Positions 46,098-55,344 of a DNA stretch of 64,000 nt are shown here, in pieces; the stretch's first letter is position 1; each line of letters opens with the position of its first letter. This stretch comes from an uncultured Alphaproteobacteria bacterium (GTDB lineage: Bacteria > Pseudomonadota > Alphaproteobacteria > UBA2966). The stretch is from the NCBI GenBank assembly GCA_958295725.1, contig OY282368.1, positions 434,001 through 498,000 of the forward strand, in the 5' to 3' direction. The translations under genes were made by a program, and so were the position numbers. The notes below the pieces were generated by a model. That model was not told the DNA's origin. It ran no database searches and saw only the letters and a list, made by a program, of their open reading frames with translations.

Positions 46098-47648
46098 TCA
46101 GGTCAGCCTGAGGTCCCGGGACCAGGAGTCGTATCGCTCGAGCCGGCGCGTGGTCTCGGTGTAGGCGGCGGGCCCGGCGAGCGTCGCGATCTCCCCGACG
46201 TCGCCGGGTTCGATCCGGATCAGGCCGTCGCGCGCGTAAGGGTAGCGATTGATGTCGCCCGGTCGTTCGACCGCGGACGTGTTCATCGCCACGACCGTCC
46301 CCGATACCGGAGCGATCAGGTCGAAGGGTTCGCGGTAGGCGTCGAGCCAGCCGAACGGCGACCCCCGGACGATACGGTCGCCCGGCGCCGGCAGTTCGAC
46401 GAACAGCGCTTCCCCGAGATGCCGCTGTCCGAAGTCGGTGAGCCCGATCGTGGCCCGGCCGTCGGACCCGGTCCCGACCCACAGGTGATCCTCGCCGTAG
46501 CGCAGCCCGTAGGGAGACAGGGTGTCCACCCTGGCGTCGTCGCGCACCCGCCGTTCCCGGAAGGGGCAGGGGACGATTCGCGCGTCGTGGCGCGCGTCGC
46601 GCACGCCGATCTGGAGGACGCCGTCGTCCCGGGCATGGGCGCTCGCAACGAATCCCAACCCCAGGCTCGAGGCGCCGTCCAGCAGGTCGGGAGACAACGG
46701 GCCGCTCGTGACCTGTCCGATCCGTTCGCCGTCCTTGAAGATGGGGCACCCGTGGCGGATCGTGGGCCGTCCCTCCACCTCCAGTCCCACCAGTTTTCGC
46801 GGCGTTCCCCGTTCGGCGACGGCGGCCAGCGCCTCCCGCCCGATGAAGTCCTTGTACGGTTTCACCACCCATCCGAGACCGACCTCGTGGGGGTAGGTCC
46901 GGTCGTCCATGTCGTTGCCGTTGAGCAGGTAGCCGGCTTCGGTGCGTGCGCTCTCGCGGGCGGCGACCCCGTGCGGCGCGATACCCAGCGGACGCCCGGC
47001 GCGCATCAGCGCCCGCCACACGCACGGGGCGAAGTCCCGGGAAACGCAGATCTCGTATCCCCGCTCGCCGGTGTATCCGGTGCGGCTGACGATGCAGCGG
47101 ACCTCCGTCTCGTCGGTCATGACGGTGGTTTCCGCGAGCCGGTAGTAGGCCATCTTCGAAAGATCGGCCTCGGTGATCTTCTGCAGGACCTCGCTCGAAT
47201 AGGGCCCCTGGAGGGCGAGGAGGGCGAGCTCCGCCGAGCGGTCGCGGACGTGCGCGTCGAGGCCCTGGGCGTGCTTCAGGGCCCAGCGATAGTCCTCGTC
47301 GGTCTTGGTGACGTTGACGACCCAGAGGAATCGGTCTTCCGCCAGGCGGAGGCAGACCAGATCGTCGATGACGTGGCCGTCTTCGCCGCACATGACGGTG
47401 TAGAGGGCCTGGTCGACGTCGAGGCGGGCGGCGTCGTTCGTGATCAGCCTGTCCACCAGCGTCAACGCGTCCCTGCCGCTGAATTCGAGCTCTCCCATGT
47501 GGGACACGTCGCAGAGGCTGACCCGTTCCCGTATGGCCCGATGCTCCTCGGCGTGGCCCACGTACTCGACGGGCCGGGCGAAGCCCTTGAGGTTGACCAT
47601 GCGTCTCGCCGACGCCGCGTGGATGTCGAACAACGGCGTTTTCTTCAT
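46098..47648 (-). CDS. GcvT-like aminomethyltransferase fused to a GcvH-like domain
   Basis: A 516-residue protein. Residues 1-370 are a complete GcvT fold: SLCDVSHMGELEFSG, GHVIDDLVCLRL with the key aspartates, ALQGPYSSEVL, VSRTGYTGERGYEI and DDRTYPHEVGLGWVV. Residues 380-490 align with glycine-cleavage H protein (YGLRYGEDHLWVG; ATIGLTDFGQRHLGEALFVE; IAPVSGTVVAMN). At the lipoyl-lysine position the alignment gives R439 (DAYREPFD), so lipoylation is not possible. GcvT folds also act as THF-dependent demethylases of N-methyl compounds. It is the last gene of the betaine-uptake/monooxygenase run, 18 bp after the FAD monooxygenase. Confidence 0.85.
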   Translation of the reverse strand: MKKTPLFDIHAASARRMVNLKGFARPVEYVGHAEEHRAIRERVSLCDVSHMGELEFSGRDALTLVDRLITNDAARLDVDQALYTVMCGEDGHVIDDLVCLRLAEDRFLWVVNVTKTDEDYRWALKHAQGLDAHVRDRSAELALLALQGPYSSEVLQKITEADLSKMAYYRLAETTVMTDETEVRCIVSRTGYTGERGYEICVSRDFAPCVWRALMRAGRPLGIAPHGVAARESARTEAGYLLNGNDMDDRTYPHEVGLGWVVKPYKDFIGREALAAVAERGTPRKLVGLEVEGRPTIRHGCPIFKDGERIGQVTSGPLSPDLLDGASSLGLGFVASAHARDDGVLQIGVRDARHDARIVPCPFRERRVRDDARVDTLSPYGLRYGEDHLWVGTGSDGRATIGLTDFGQRHLGEALFVELPAPGDRIVRGSPFGWLDAYREPFDLIAPVSGTVVAMNTSAVERPGDINRYPYARDGLIRIEPGDVGEIATLAGPAAYTETTRRLERYDSWSRDLRLT

Positions 47649-47666
47649 GGCTTCCTGCTCGGCGTT

Positions 47667-48869
47667 TCAGTCGGCGCGGGGAGGCGCGGACGGGTCTCCG
47701 GCCGCGTTTCGCGGGAACCAGCGCGCGTCGTTCTCGCTGCCGTGGGGCACGACGTGCGAAGGCTTGCGACGCTGGATCGCCACCCAGTCGTGGAATACGG
47801 GAGTCTTGAAGGCCCAGCGGGCGGCGCCGACCGGGATTTGCGTCAACGGCCAGCTGATCCGGGACCAGAGTTGAGCGTGCTCCGTAACCGGACGCCAGCG
47901 CGTTTCCCATTCGGTGAGCGCGCGCTCGACGTCCCGATGATCGACCAGATGGCTGGCGAGCGACAGGGCGTTGCAGATGGCCATGCCGCACCCCTGACCG
48001 AGTCCCGGGACCATAGCGTGACCGGCATCACCAATGACCGCCGCGCGGCCGACGCGCCAGTGCCTGGACTCGACGGTTTCGAAGACGTCGTAGCGTTGCT
48101 CATCTCCGACGCGGTCGATCATCGATTCCATGAACGGGAAGTGGCGAATCCAGGACTCCTTGTGAAGGGGAACCCGGGATGCCTGGCCGTCCCTCACCCG
48201 TCCCGTGAAGCACAGGTAGAAGACGTCGCTCGTGCACGGCGTGTACAGCAACCGCCGCCTGCCGTTCCACCAGGAGCGCAGCAGTTTCCCTTCTTCGGTG
48301 TCCCCGTAGCCTCCCTCGTGCGGCACCAGCACGCGGATCGCCCCATCCGCGTGCGTCCGGCGGCTTCGCAGGAGGCCGAGGGAGTCCCGGACCTTGGAGT
48401 TGACCCCGTCCGCGCCGACGACGAGATCCGCTCGAAAAGTCTTTCCGTCGGCGGTTTCGAGTTCGCCTTCGGGCCGCGCGGAAACGACCTCGGAACCGGT
48501 GGCGACGTCCACCCCCGCCCGGGTCGCTGCGCCATGAATGGCCATGAGGAGTCGCTGCCGCGTGACGCAGAACATTCGGACGCCGCTGTCGCTGTGTGGA
48601 GGCGGGAAGGGCAGCGAACGGATGATGCGTTGCTCCGCGTCCCGCTCGAGGTATCGGGGCGGCGGGTTGCAATCGGCGAAGGCATCGTCGGCGGCCCGGA
48701 TATTCGCGAGCGCACGGACGCCGTTCTCCCACGTCCAGATTCCCGCACCGAACGCCCGTACCTCGGGAGACCGCTCGTGGACGCGCACGGACCACCCGCG
48801 CTGGGCCAGCGCCGCGGCCATCGTGAGGCCGGAGAAGCCCGCACCGGCTATCTCCGCGTGTCGGGTCAC
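47667..48869 (-). CDS. FAD-dependent aromatic-type monooxygenase
   Basis: A 400-residue flavoprotein of the p-hydroxybenzoate hydroxylase family. FAD-binding [18 protein letters not shown] is at residues 9-26, the DG motif in VVGADGVNSKVRDSL and the GD motif in AAVIGDAGHAMVPGLGQGCG. It would hydroxylate, and perhaps open, a ring using NAD(P)H and O2. It is about 50 percent similar by eye to the protein at 55345-56439. In the run it lies between the hydrolase and the GcvT-like gene. The substrate is inferred only from context. Confidence 0.87.
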   Translation of the reverse strand: MTRHAEIAGAGFSGLTMAAALAQRGWSVRVHERSPEVRAFGAGIWTWENGVRALANIRAADDAFADCNPPPRYLERDAEQRIIRSLPFPPPHSDSGVRMFCVTRQRLLMAIHGAATRAGVDVATGSEVVSARPEGELETADGKTFRADLVVGADGVNSKVRDSLGLLRSRRTHADGAIRVLVPHEGGYGDTEEGKLLRSWWNGRRRLLYTPCTSDVFYLCFTGRVRDGQASRVPLHKESWIRHFPFMESMIDRVGDEQRYDVFETVESRHWRVGRAAVIGDAGHAMVPGLGQGCGMAICNALSLASHLVDHRDVERALTEWETRWRPVTEHAQLWSRISWPLTQIPVGAARWAFKTPVFHDWVAIQRRKPSHVVPHGSENDARWFPRNAAGDPSAPPRAD

Positions 48870-48899
48870 GCGCTCGCGTCCGGCGCTTCGGAAAACGAC

Positions 48900-49712
48900 C
48901 TATCCAAAGAGCATCTCGCAGGCGCGCAGGAATTTCTCGGGTCGTTCGTAGGCGACATTGTGCCCGCACCGGGACAACAGGACGACATCGGAAGTCGGGA
49001 TCTCCCGGGCGAGGACCAGCGTCGTTTTGTCCGGGGGGAAAGATGCGTCCTGTCGGCCGTGCACGAACAGAACGTCACAGTCGATCCGGGAGAGTTCGTC
49101 CCGGGTCACGGCCGAGGCGTCGACGAAATGTTGCCGGTCCTTCTCGAACATCGCCTTGAAGTACTCGCGATACCCGGGCCTGGTCAGGATCGTCTTGCGG
49201 TGGGCGACGTGATGGTCCGTGATGATCGACTTGTCGACGACCATGTGCTCCGCGACGCCACGGATGGCTTCGTCCGTTTCCGGATAGGTCCATGCGCGGT
49301 TTCGCGCGTCGGGGACCTCGAAACTGGCCCCCATGGTGCCGGTGGCCATGACCTTCGTGATCCGGCCGGTTCGGGCGGCGAGCTTGAGCGCGAACGCGCC
49401 GGAGAGCGAGTGCCCGATGACGCCGATCGGCCCGTCGGGAAGCCGGTCCGCCAGGTGCAGACCCTGACGAAGCCACATCTCGATATCGAAGTACGGCATC
49501 TCCGGTTTCAGTCCCGATTGACCGAAGCCGACGAGGTCCGCGGCCAATATCCGGTAGCGTTCGCCGAGAGGCCCGAGAACGCGTTCGAAGTTGGCGATGA
49601 CCGAGGCACCGGCCCCCGACCCGTGCAGCATCATGATCGGGAAGCCGCTTCCGCCCTCCCAGACGTGAACGGTCGTCCCTTCGAATTCGATATCCCGTTC
49701 CTCAAGCGGCAT
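48900..49712 (-). CDS. Alpha/beta hydrolase
   Basis: A 270-residue hydrolase of the carbon-carbon/epoxide/ester type. The oxyanion region is MLHGSGAGASV (28-38), the nucleophile S102 lies in GHSLSG, the aspartate in VHGRQDASFPP and the histidine in RCGHNVAYERPEKFL. Similar proteins cleave ring-opening products of aromatic monooxygenases, which fits the flavoenzyme encoded next. The ATG at 49712 has a GAAGGA site about 10 nt upstream. Confidence 0.87.
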   Translation of the reverse strand: MPLEERDIEFEGTTVHVWEGGSGFPIMMLHGSGAGASVIANFERVLGPLGERYRILAADLVGFGQSGLKPEMPYFDIEMWLRQGLHLADRLPDGPIGVIGHSLSGAFALKLAARTGRITKVMATGTMGASFEVPDARNRAWTYPETDEAIRGVAEHMVVDKSIITDHHVAHRKTILTRPGYREYFKAMFEKDRQHFVDASAVTRDELSRIDCDVLFVHGRQDASFPPDKTTLVLAREIPTSDVVLLSRCGHNVAYERPEKFLRACEMLFG

Positions 49713-49846
49713 GAAGCGAACGTCCTTCGGCTTGCGGCGTCCCGACGCGGGGAGCGGTGGCGCGGAGGCGGCGGTTGCCGCCATCCACGCCGGATCGTTT
49801 CGGGGGCGTATCGCGGCGGTCGGCCTGACGGGCGTGGAGCGGCCCG

Positions 49847-50872
49847 CTAGTCGCCGGCCTTGCGGGCCTCTTCCACCCAGCCGTCGAACTCGGCCTTGTT
49901 GTTGGCGATCCACTGCTCCGCGTGGCGTGTCAGGTCTTCCTCGGAGTCCTCGCCGTTCTTCATGGCCAGGTTCTGGGTCACTCGATCCTCGAGGCTGACC
50001 TTGACGAGCTCGAACAGTTTCCTGGCCCGCGGGTTCTTGGCCAGCCACTTCCTGTTCGCGGCGACGTAGTACTGGGTCGCGGCCCAACCGAGGTTGCACG
50101 ACGCCCCGGCGCCGGCGGCGCAGGACTTCAGTCCTTCCTGCGTCGTGTTGGCCTTGGCGCCGTCCGGAAGGTCGGTGTAGGGCACCGTGATCCAGACCAG
50201 GTCCTCGCCCGGCGTCATCTGGATGGTGGCCGTGTTCGGATACCAGGCGTAGAGGAGCACGGAGTCCCCGCGCTTCAATCGGCCGACCGTATCCCCGACC
50301 AGCACGTTGTACTCGCCCTGAACGTGCTTCACGTGGTCGTCCAGCCCGTATGCGCCGATATGGTGGTTGATGAACTTCTCGCAGTTCCAGCCGGGATTGC
50401 AGCCGATCAGGTCCGCCTTGCCGTCGCCGTCGCCGTCGAAGAGCTTCCTGATGTCGTCCTTCTTGAGGTCGTCGAGGCTCGTTATGCCGTGGGCCTCCGC
50501 CGTTTTCCTGTCGATCAGATAACCCTGGATGGAACCCGGATTCATGAGCGGCCCGACCAGTTCGACGTCGGCCTTGACTTTCTCGATGAAGGCGCTGGCG
50601 TTCGGTATCACGGCGTCCGTATCGTAATCGACGTCGCCTTGCGCGACGGCGGGATAACGCGCCGGATTGTTGAGCGTCTTCGGCTCCGCGACGGTATAGC
50701 CGAGGCGCTCCAGACCGATCTTCAGAATCCTTTCGCCGAACCAGAACGTGTCCCAGGTGGCCCGGGCCGGCTTGGCCGACTTCTCGGCGGCGCCGGATTC
50801 CGTCACGGGCGCCGCCAGGGCGAACAATACGAGACTGGCGACGATGCCGACGTTGCGTAGGCTGATATTCAT
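49847..50872 (-). CDS. Glycine betaine-type ABC transporter substrate-binding protein (ProX/OpuAC)
   Basis: A 341-residue exported OpuAC-domain protein with a signal peptide (VGIVASLVLFALAAPVTESGA). Tryptophan- and tyrosine-rich segments (ATWDTFWFGERI, GCNPGWNCEKFINHH, LLYAWYPNTATIQM) are of the kind that form an aromatic cage for quaternary ammonium ligands. CAAGAGASC gives a cysteine pair near the ligand site. A GGGAGG site fixes the start at 50872. It works with the permease and ATPase genes directly upstream. The ligand could be any betaine. Confidence 0.88.
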   Translation of the reverse strand: MNISLRNVGIVASLVLFALAAPVTESGAAEKSAKPARATWDTFWFGERILKIGLERLGYTVAEPKTLNNPARYPAVAQGDVDYDTDAVIPNASAFIEKVKADVELVGPLMNPGSIQGYLIDRKTAEAHGITSLDDLKKDDIRKLFDGDGDGKADLIGCNPGWNCEKFINHHIGAYGLDDHVKHVQGEYNVLVGDTVGRLKRGDSVLLYAWYPNTATIQMTPGEDLVWITVPYTDLPDGAKANTTQEGLKSCAAGAGASCNLGWAATQYYVAANRKWLAKNPRARKLFELVKVSLEDRVTQNLAMKNGEDSEEDLTRHAEQWIANNKAEFDGWVEEARKAGD

Positions 50873-50960
50873 TCCCGCCTCCCCATTCGCACGTGTCGTC
50901 ATGTGTGCGTGATCGTGAAAAAAGCATTGTCCGTGAGCCGCCTTTCGCGAGTCAAGACGC

Positions 50961-51938
50961 TCACCCCCCGCCCTTGGAGAACCGCTCGGAAGGCCCCCGG
51001 GAGGAGTCGTTCTCGCCTGTCGCGGGGGTTCCGCCCGGTCGTGGACGCGAGCCGAGCGTCATGGCCAGCCAGCTCCGGCGTTCGACCGGCGGGCCGTCTC
51101 GCCGCGCCTGGCCCAGCGCCTGGGTCACCCGGTCGAGGATGATGGCCAGCAGCGCGATGCTGATTCCGCCGATCGCCGCCAGGCCGACGTCGAGCCTGCC
51201 GATTCCCCGCAACACGGTGAGTCCCAGACCCTCCGCGCCGATCATGGCGGCAATGACGCTCATGACCATCGCCAGGAGAAGCGTCTGGTTGAGTCCCGCC
51301 ATGATGGTGGGGAGGGCCAGGGGGAACTGTACTTCCTTCAGCAGCTGCCAACGGGTCGACCCGAACGCCAGACCGGCCTCCACGACTTCGGTCCGCACCT
51401 GTCGGAGTCCCAGATTCGTCAGGCGGATGAGCGGCGGCAGGGAAAATATGATCGTGGCGATGACGCCCGGAACGGTGCCGATACCGAACAGCATCACCAC
51501 GGGAACGAGGTAGACGAAGGACGGCGTGGTCTGCATCACGTCCAGGACCGGTCTCAGCCATGACCAGAACCGGTCGCTTCTTCCCGCCATGATCCCGAGC
51601 GGCAAGCCGACGATCACGCAGAACACGACCGCCGTGAAGACGATGGCGAGCGTCGTCATCGCCTTGTCCCAGAGGCCCAGGAACCCGATGAACAGCATGG
51701 CGGCGATGCTGAACACGCCCGTGCGCCAGCCGGCGGTGCGCCACGCGATGGCGAACATGGCGATCACGACCACGAGGTAGGGAATCCCCTGGAGCGCGGC
51801 CTCCAGCCCGTCGAGCGTGTAGGAGATGGGCCAGCGGATCGCCTGGAAAACCGGGCGCCAGTTCGCGACGACCCATTCCACCGCCGTCTGTATCCAATCC
51901 TCCAGCGGCAGCAGGAAGAGGTCGGAGGGGTCGCTCAT
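50961..51938 (-). CDS. Glycine betaine-type ABC transporter permease (ProW-like)
   Basis: A 325-residue inner-membrane permease with six or more transmembrane segments and the EAA-type coupling region EAGLAFGSTRWQLLKEVQFP. The segment LDVMQTTPSFVYLVPVVMLF is typical of the OpuAB/ProW family. The ATG at 51938 overlaps the ATPase stop (ATGA). The C-terminus has an unusual 45-residue basic, disordered tail. Confidence 0.9.
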   Translation of the reverse strand: MSDPSDLFLLPLEDWIQTAVEWVVANWRPVFQAIRWPISYTLDGLEAALQGIPYLVVVIAMFAIAWRTAGWRTGVFSIAAMLFIGFLGLWDKAMTTLAIVFTAVVFCVIVGLPLGIMAGRSDRFWSWLRPVLDVMQTTPSFVYLVPVVMLFGIGTVPGVIATIIFSLPPLIRLTNLGLRQVRTEVVEAGLAFGSTRWQLLKEVQFPLALPTIMAGLNQTLLLAMVMSVIAAMIGAEGLGLTVLRGIGRLDVGLAAIGGISIALLAIILDRVTQALGQARRDGPPVERRSWLAMTLGSRPRPGGTPATGENDSSRGPSERFSKGGG

Positions 51939-53146
51939 GGCATGGCCCGCCGGGTGCCGGGATCCGGTACGTCCGGCGTGAGCTTGGTCAAGATGTCGAG
52001 CGGCATGAGCACGCCGGCGTAAGCGCCGCGGGAATCCAGAACCGCGATCGGGAGGCCATCGCCGCACATCGTGTAGAGGTCGGCGATTCTCGCGGTCTCG
52101 GGCGTCGTTGGAAACCCGTCCAGCAGCGCGTCGGCGAGATCCGGTTCACCGGCCTGGACGGACCTGGCGATCGCGCCGGCGTGGACGATCCCCCGGGGCC
52201 TGCCCTCGCCGTCGACCACGTGGAGCGCGTCGCGGGATTCCTGCCGCATCCGTCTCGTGGCGGTGTCGAGCGTGTCCTTGCCGAGTTGCAACGGCGGAAT
52301 CTTCCGCATGATCGAGGCGCAGGAGAAGACGCGGCCACGGTCGATATCGCGGGTGAAATCGACGACGTAGTCGTCGGCGGGCCGGGAGACGATTTCTTCG
52401 GGCGGTCCGACCTGGACGATCTTTCCGTCCCGCATCATGGCGATACGGTCGCCCAGTTTCAGCGCCTCGTGGAAATCGTGCGTGATGAAGACGATGGTCT
52501 TGCGGACCTTCCGCTGAAGGTCGAGCAGTTCGTCTTGCATGTCCCGTCGAATGAGGGGGTCGAGCGCGCTGAACGCCTCGTCCATCAGCAGGATGCCGGG
52601 GTCCGTGGCGAGCGCCCGCGCGAGGCCGACGCGTTGCTGCATACCGCCGCTCAGGCTGGCGGGGTAGTGCTCCGCCCAGTCCTCCAGGCCGACGAGGCGC
52701 AAGGTGTCCAGCGCGGCGGCTCCCCGCTCGGCGGGCGCGGCACCCCGGATCTTGAGCCCGAACTCCACGTTTTCCCTGACGGATTTGTGGGGGAACAGGG
52801 CGAAGTGCTGAAACACCATGGACATTTTCGTCCGCCTCAGTTCCCGCACGCGCCCCTCGTCCACGGCGAGGATGTTTTCGCCATCGATGAGCACGTCGCC
52901 GCAGGTGGGTTCGATGAGGCGGTTGAGGCAGCGGACGAGCGTCGATTTGCCGGACCCCGACAAACCCATGACCATGAAGATCTCGCCCTCTTCGATATCG
53001 AAGCGGACCTCGGAGACCGCGACGACGTTGCCCGTCTCCCGCAGTATTTCGTCCTTCGACGCGCCGCCGTCCAGCATTTCCAGCGCGGCGCCGGGCGAAT
53101 CGCCGAACACCTTCGACAAGCGTTCCGCGCGGACCTTTACGGGCAC
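51935..53146 (-). CDS. Glycine betaine-type ABC transporter ATP-binding protein (ProV-like)
   Basis: A 403-residue ATPase with Walker A GLSGSGKST (61-69), signature LSGGMQQRVGLARALA, Walker B ILLMDEAFSALDP and a following ITHDFHEALKLGDRI switch. About 120 C-terminal residues form the CBS-domain module known from OpuA/ProV, which senses ionic strength. It is the first gene of the transporter set in the order ATPase, permease, binding protein, followed by catabolic genes. Confidence 0.93.
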   Translation of the reverse strand: MPVKVRAERLSKVFGDSPGAALEMLDGGASKDEILRETGNVVAVSEVRFDIEEGEIFMVMGLSGSGKSTLVRCLNRLIEPTCGDVLIDGENILAVDEGRVRELRRTKMSMVFQHFALFPHKSVRENVEFGLKIRGAAPAERGAAALDTLRLVGLEDWAEHYPASLSGGMQQRVGLARALATDPGILLMDEAFSALDPLIRRDMQDELLDLQRKVRKTIVFITHDFHEALKLGDRIAMMRDGKIVQVGPPEEIVSRPADDYVVDFTRDIDRGRVFSCASIMRKIPPLQLGKDTLDTATRRMRQESRDALHVVDGEGRPRGIVHAGAIARSVQAGEPDLADALLDGFPTTPETARIADLYTMCGDGLPIAVLDSRGAYAGVLMPLDILTKLTPDVPDPGTRRAMP

Positions 53147-53272
53147 GAGTCGTCTTTCCGGCGTGATCGACCGGGGAATGTCGAGGCGTATCGTTCGGGG
53201 CGCGAAGGACCGGCGGATCGCCCCGCCGACGATGGCATGATCCGCGGGGCCGGGACTGGCTCCCGGAATCCG

Positions 53273-53686
53273 CTAATCCGACGCCGGCAGCCCGCCCAGA
53301 TCATCGGGGTCGACGATCTTCCAGAACGTGTCCTTGTAGCTGATCTTGCCGTCCTTGAAGTCGTACAGGTCGCAGCCCCGGTAGTTGAACGTTTCTCCCC
53401 CGGCGCCCTCGCCGGTGACGGTCCATACGGTGACCGCCCGATTCTCGGTCACGTACTTGTAGTCGTGCTCCCATTTCATGTCGGGCACCACTTCGAACCG
53501 CTTGGCCACGAATTCGCGGATGTTGTCGCGTCCCTGTACGCGGTAACCCCAGGGGTCGGGCCCGCGGGCGGTGGCGAATACCCCGTCTTCCGCGAAATAG
53601 GACGCAATGCGGTCCGCATCGCGGCTGTTGAACGCCGCGTTGATCTCTTCCATCAATTCGACCGTCACCTTCCCGTGGCCTGACAT
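53273..53686 (-). CDS. SnoaL-like/NTF2-fold protein
   Basis: A 137-residue protein of the cone-shaped NTF2/SnoaL fold, with MEEINAAFNSRDADRIASYF then a catalytic-pocket-like stretch and the end DGKISYKDTFWKI. Members act as isomerases, cyclases or dehydratases, or only bind ligands; its own reaction is unknown. A GGGAGG site sets the start at 53686, not 53704. It lies 126 bp upstream of the transporter ATPase and may share its transcript. Confidence 0.78.
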   Translation of the reverse strand: MSGHGKVTVELMEEINAAFNSRDADRIASYFAEDGVFATARGPDPWGYRVQGRDNIREFVAKRFEVVPDMKWEHDYKYVTENRAVTVWTVTGEGAGGETFNYRGCDLYDFKDGKISYKDTFWKIVDPDDLGGLPASD

Positions 53687-53758
53687 CGCGCCCTCCCGTT
53701 TCATCCCGAAAAATGCGGCGCGGGGATTCCGGCCCGTGTCCGCGGCGAAGTTCTGGAT

Positions 53759-53788
53759 TGTATACTATTCGCCTTCCGGTCCGTTCAA
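53759..53788 (-). promoter_or_regulatory. Possible promoter of the SnoaL-like/betaine run
   Basis: On the minus strand TTGAAC (53783-53788) is followed after 18 bp by TATACA (53759-53764). Each box matches four of six. It would drive the SnoaL-like gene and perhaps the transporter run beyond it. Confidence 0.4.
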
Positions 53789-53862
53789 CACCTCGCGACG
53801 TCGAGGTCGTGCGCTGCCGGAGCGGGCGGGCTGGAACCGGAATTGACGGAGGGACTTGTGAC

Positions 53863-55305
53863 ATGACGCGCTATCTCATCGCCGGTGGATCTGTCCTCGA
53901 TGCGACCGGTTCCAAACCGAGGAAGAAGACGGCCCTGTTCATCGAGGACGGCCGCATCGCCAGGATCGGCAAGGAGGAGGCCGTGAAGGCGCACGCCGCG
54001 AAGGTGTGCGGAACCGATTATCGGACGATCGACGCGACGGGAAAAACCGTCATGCCGGGCATGATCGACGTGCACGTCCACACGTCGTATGGCGACATCA
54101 CGTCGGCCGAGGAGCTCAACCTCTATGCCTCGGGCGAGTACAGGGCTCTTCGGGGCGCGCTCAACATCCGCAAGGTGTTGCGGGCCGGAGTCACCAGCCT
54201 GGTCGACCCCGGCGGCACCTGGCGGGTGGCCACGGCTCTGCGTGACGCGGTGAACGCGGGCATGATCGAGGGCCCCCGCATGAAGGTCGCGTCCCAGTAC
54301 CTCACGACCTACAACGGCATCGGCAGCGTGTTCCCGACGTGGGTCGAGCATCCCGTTTCCGCGTTCTCCGTGATGTGCAACACGCGCGACGAACTGGTGA
54401 AGGAGGTTCGCAGGCAGGTTCGGGACAGTGTCGATGTCATCAAAGTCTCCGGCGATGGAGACGTGCTGCGCAGCGAGGGCGGCATGGGCGGTAGTCTGAC
54501 GCTCGACGATCTGAAGGCCGTGTCCGAGATCACCCATCTTCTCGGCAAGCGCTGCACCATCCACGCGCGTGGCCGGCGGGCGGCTCGCGACGCCGTCGAG
54601 GCGGGGTTCGACTGGATTATTCACGCCTCGTACATCGAGAAGGAAGATATCGACGCTTTCCTGGAGACCGGAACCCCCATCAACCCGACGCTGGTCCTGC
54701 TCATGAATATCGTGGAGTGGGGTCCCGATCTCGGGTGTCCCACGCCGATCCTGGAGGGACTCAAGCGGGAGCTCGACGCGGCTCACGAGAACCTGTCCCG
54801 CGCTCACGAGGCCGGCGTGACGATGATGGCCGGGTCCGACTCAGGCCAGAGCAGCGTGCCCTACGGCGAGTGGCACGCCCGCGAGCTGGAGATCATGCAG
54901 GACGTGCTCGGAATGAGCGCCATGGAGGCCATTCAGACCGGCACCAGAAACGCCGCGTTCGCGCTCGGCATGGAAGACAGGATCGGCACCCTGGAGGAGG
55001 GGAAGTACGCCGACGTCCTGGTGGTCGACGGCGACCCGCTGGCCGATATCGCGGTCCTTCAGGACAAGGAACGTCTCGATGTCGTCATGAAGGACGGCGA
55101 GGTCGTGGACACCGCGACCCCGCTGCCGCAACCCCGCATCTACCGCTGGGAAAAGCCGCAGAGGATCTGGTCCGATCCCCGTACGGCGACGCAGGAGTTC
55201 GTCCGCGCCGAGGCCACGCGCAAGCCGGAATGGATGGTCAGGAAGGAGAAGGCCGGGAAGGCGAAACGCGGCGCCGGGCGAGGTCTCGCCCAAGCCGCCG
55301 AGTGA
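53863..55305 (+). CDS. Metal-dependent amidohydrolase
   Basis: A 480-residue TIM-barrel hydrolase of the imidazolonepropionase/prolidase-like amidohydrolase class. Metal ligands are H71 and H73 (DVHVHTSYGD), a lysine in VIKVSGDGD, histidines in CTIHARG and WIIHASY, and the aspartate in MMAGSDSGQ; the ADVLVVDGDPL end is typical. It would hydrolyse a cyclic or linear amide. A GGAGGG site lies 9 nt before the ATG at 53863. The last 60 residues are basic and probably unstructured. Divergent from the SnoaL-like gene, it may belong to the same catabolic region. Confidence 0.85.
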   Translation: MTRYLIAGGSVLDATGSKPRKKTALFIEDGRIARIGKEEAVKAHAAKVCGTDYRTIDATGKTVMPGMIDVHVHTSYGDITSAEELNLYASGEYRALRGALNIRKVLRAGVTSLVDPGGTWRVATALRDAVNAGMIEGPRMKVASQYLTTYNGIGSVFPTWVEHPVSAFSVMCNTRDELVKEVRRQVRDSVDVIKVSGDGDVLRSEGGMGGSLTLDDLKAVSEITHLLGKRCTIHARGRRAARDAVEAGFDWIIHASYIEKEDIDAFLETGTPINPTLVLLMNIVEWGPDLGCPTPILEGLKRELDAAHENLSRAHEAGVTMMAGSDSGQSSVPYGEWHARELEIMQDVLGMSAMEAIQTGTRNAAFALGMEDRIGTLEEGKYADVLVVDGDPLADIAVLQDKERLDVVMKDGEVVDTATPLPQPRIYRWEKPQRIWSDPRTATQEFVRAEATRKPEWMVRKEKAGKAKRGAGRGLAQAAE

Positions 55306-55344
55306 GCCCGGGGAGGGCCTCCCGGTCCGGGCCGCGGGCTTCTC

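Noticed and set aside
49767..49782. Hairpin GGCGGC-GGTT-GCCGCC between proX-like and hydrolase genes as a terminator
   Set aside because: Only a 6-bp stem without a T tract in GC-rich DNA; chance is likely.
46419..49850. Very long open frame (1143 codons) opposite the aminomethyltransferase, monooxygenase and hydrolase genes
   Set aside because: It spans three real genes with clear family motifs on the other strand, has no recognisable domain and is rich in Arg, Asp and Gly, as expected for an antisense frame in GC-rich DNA.
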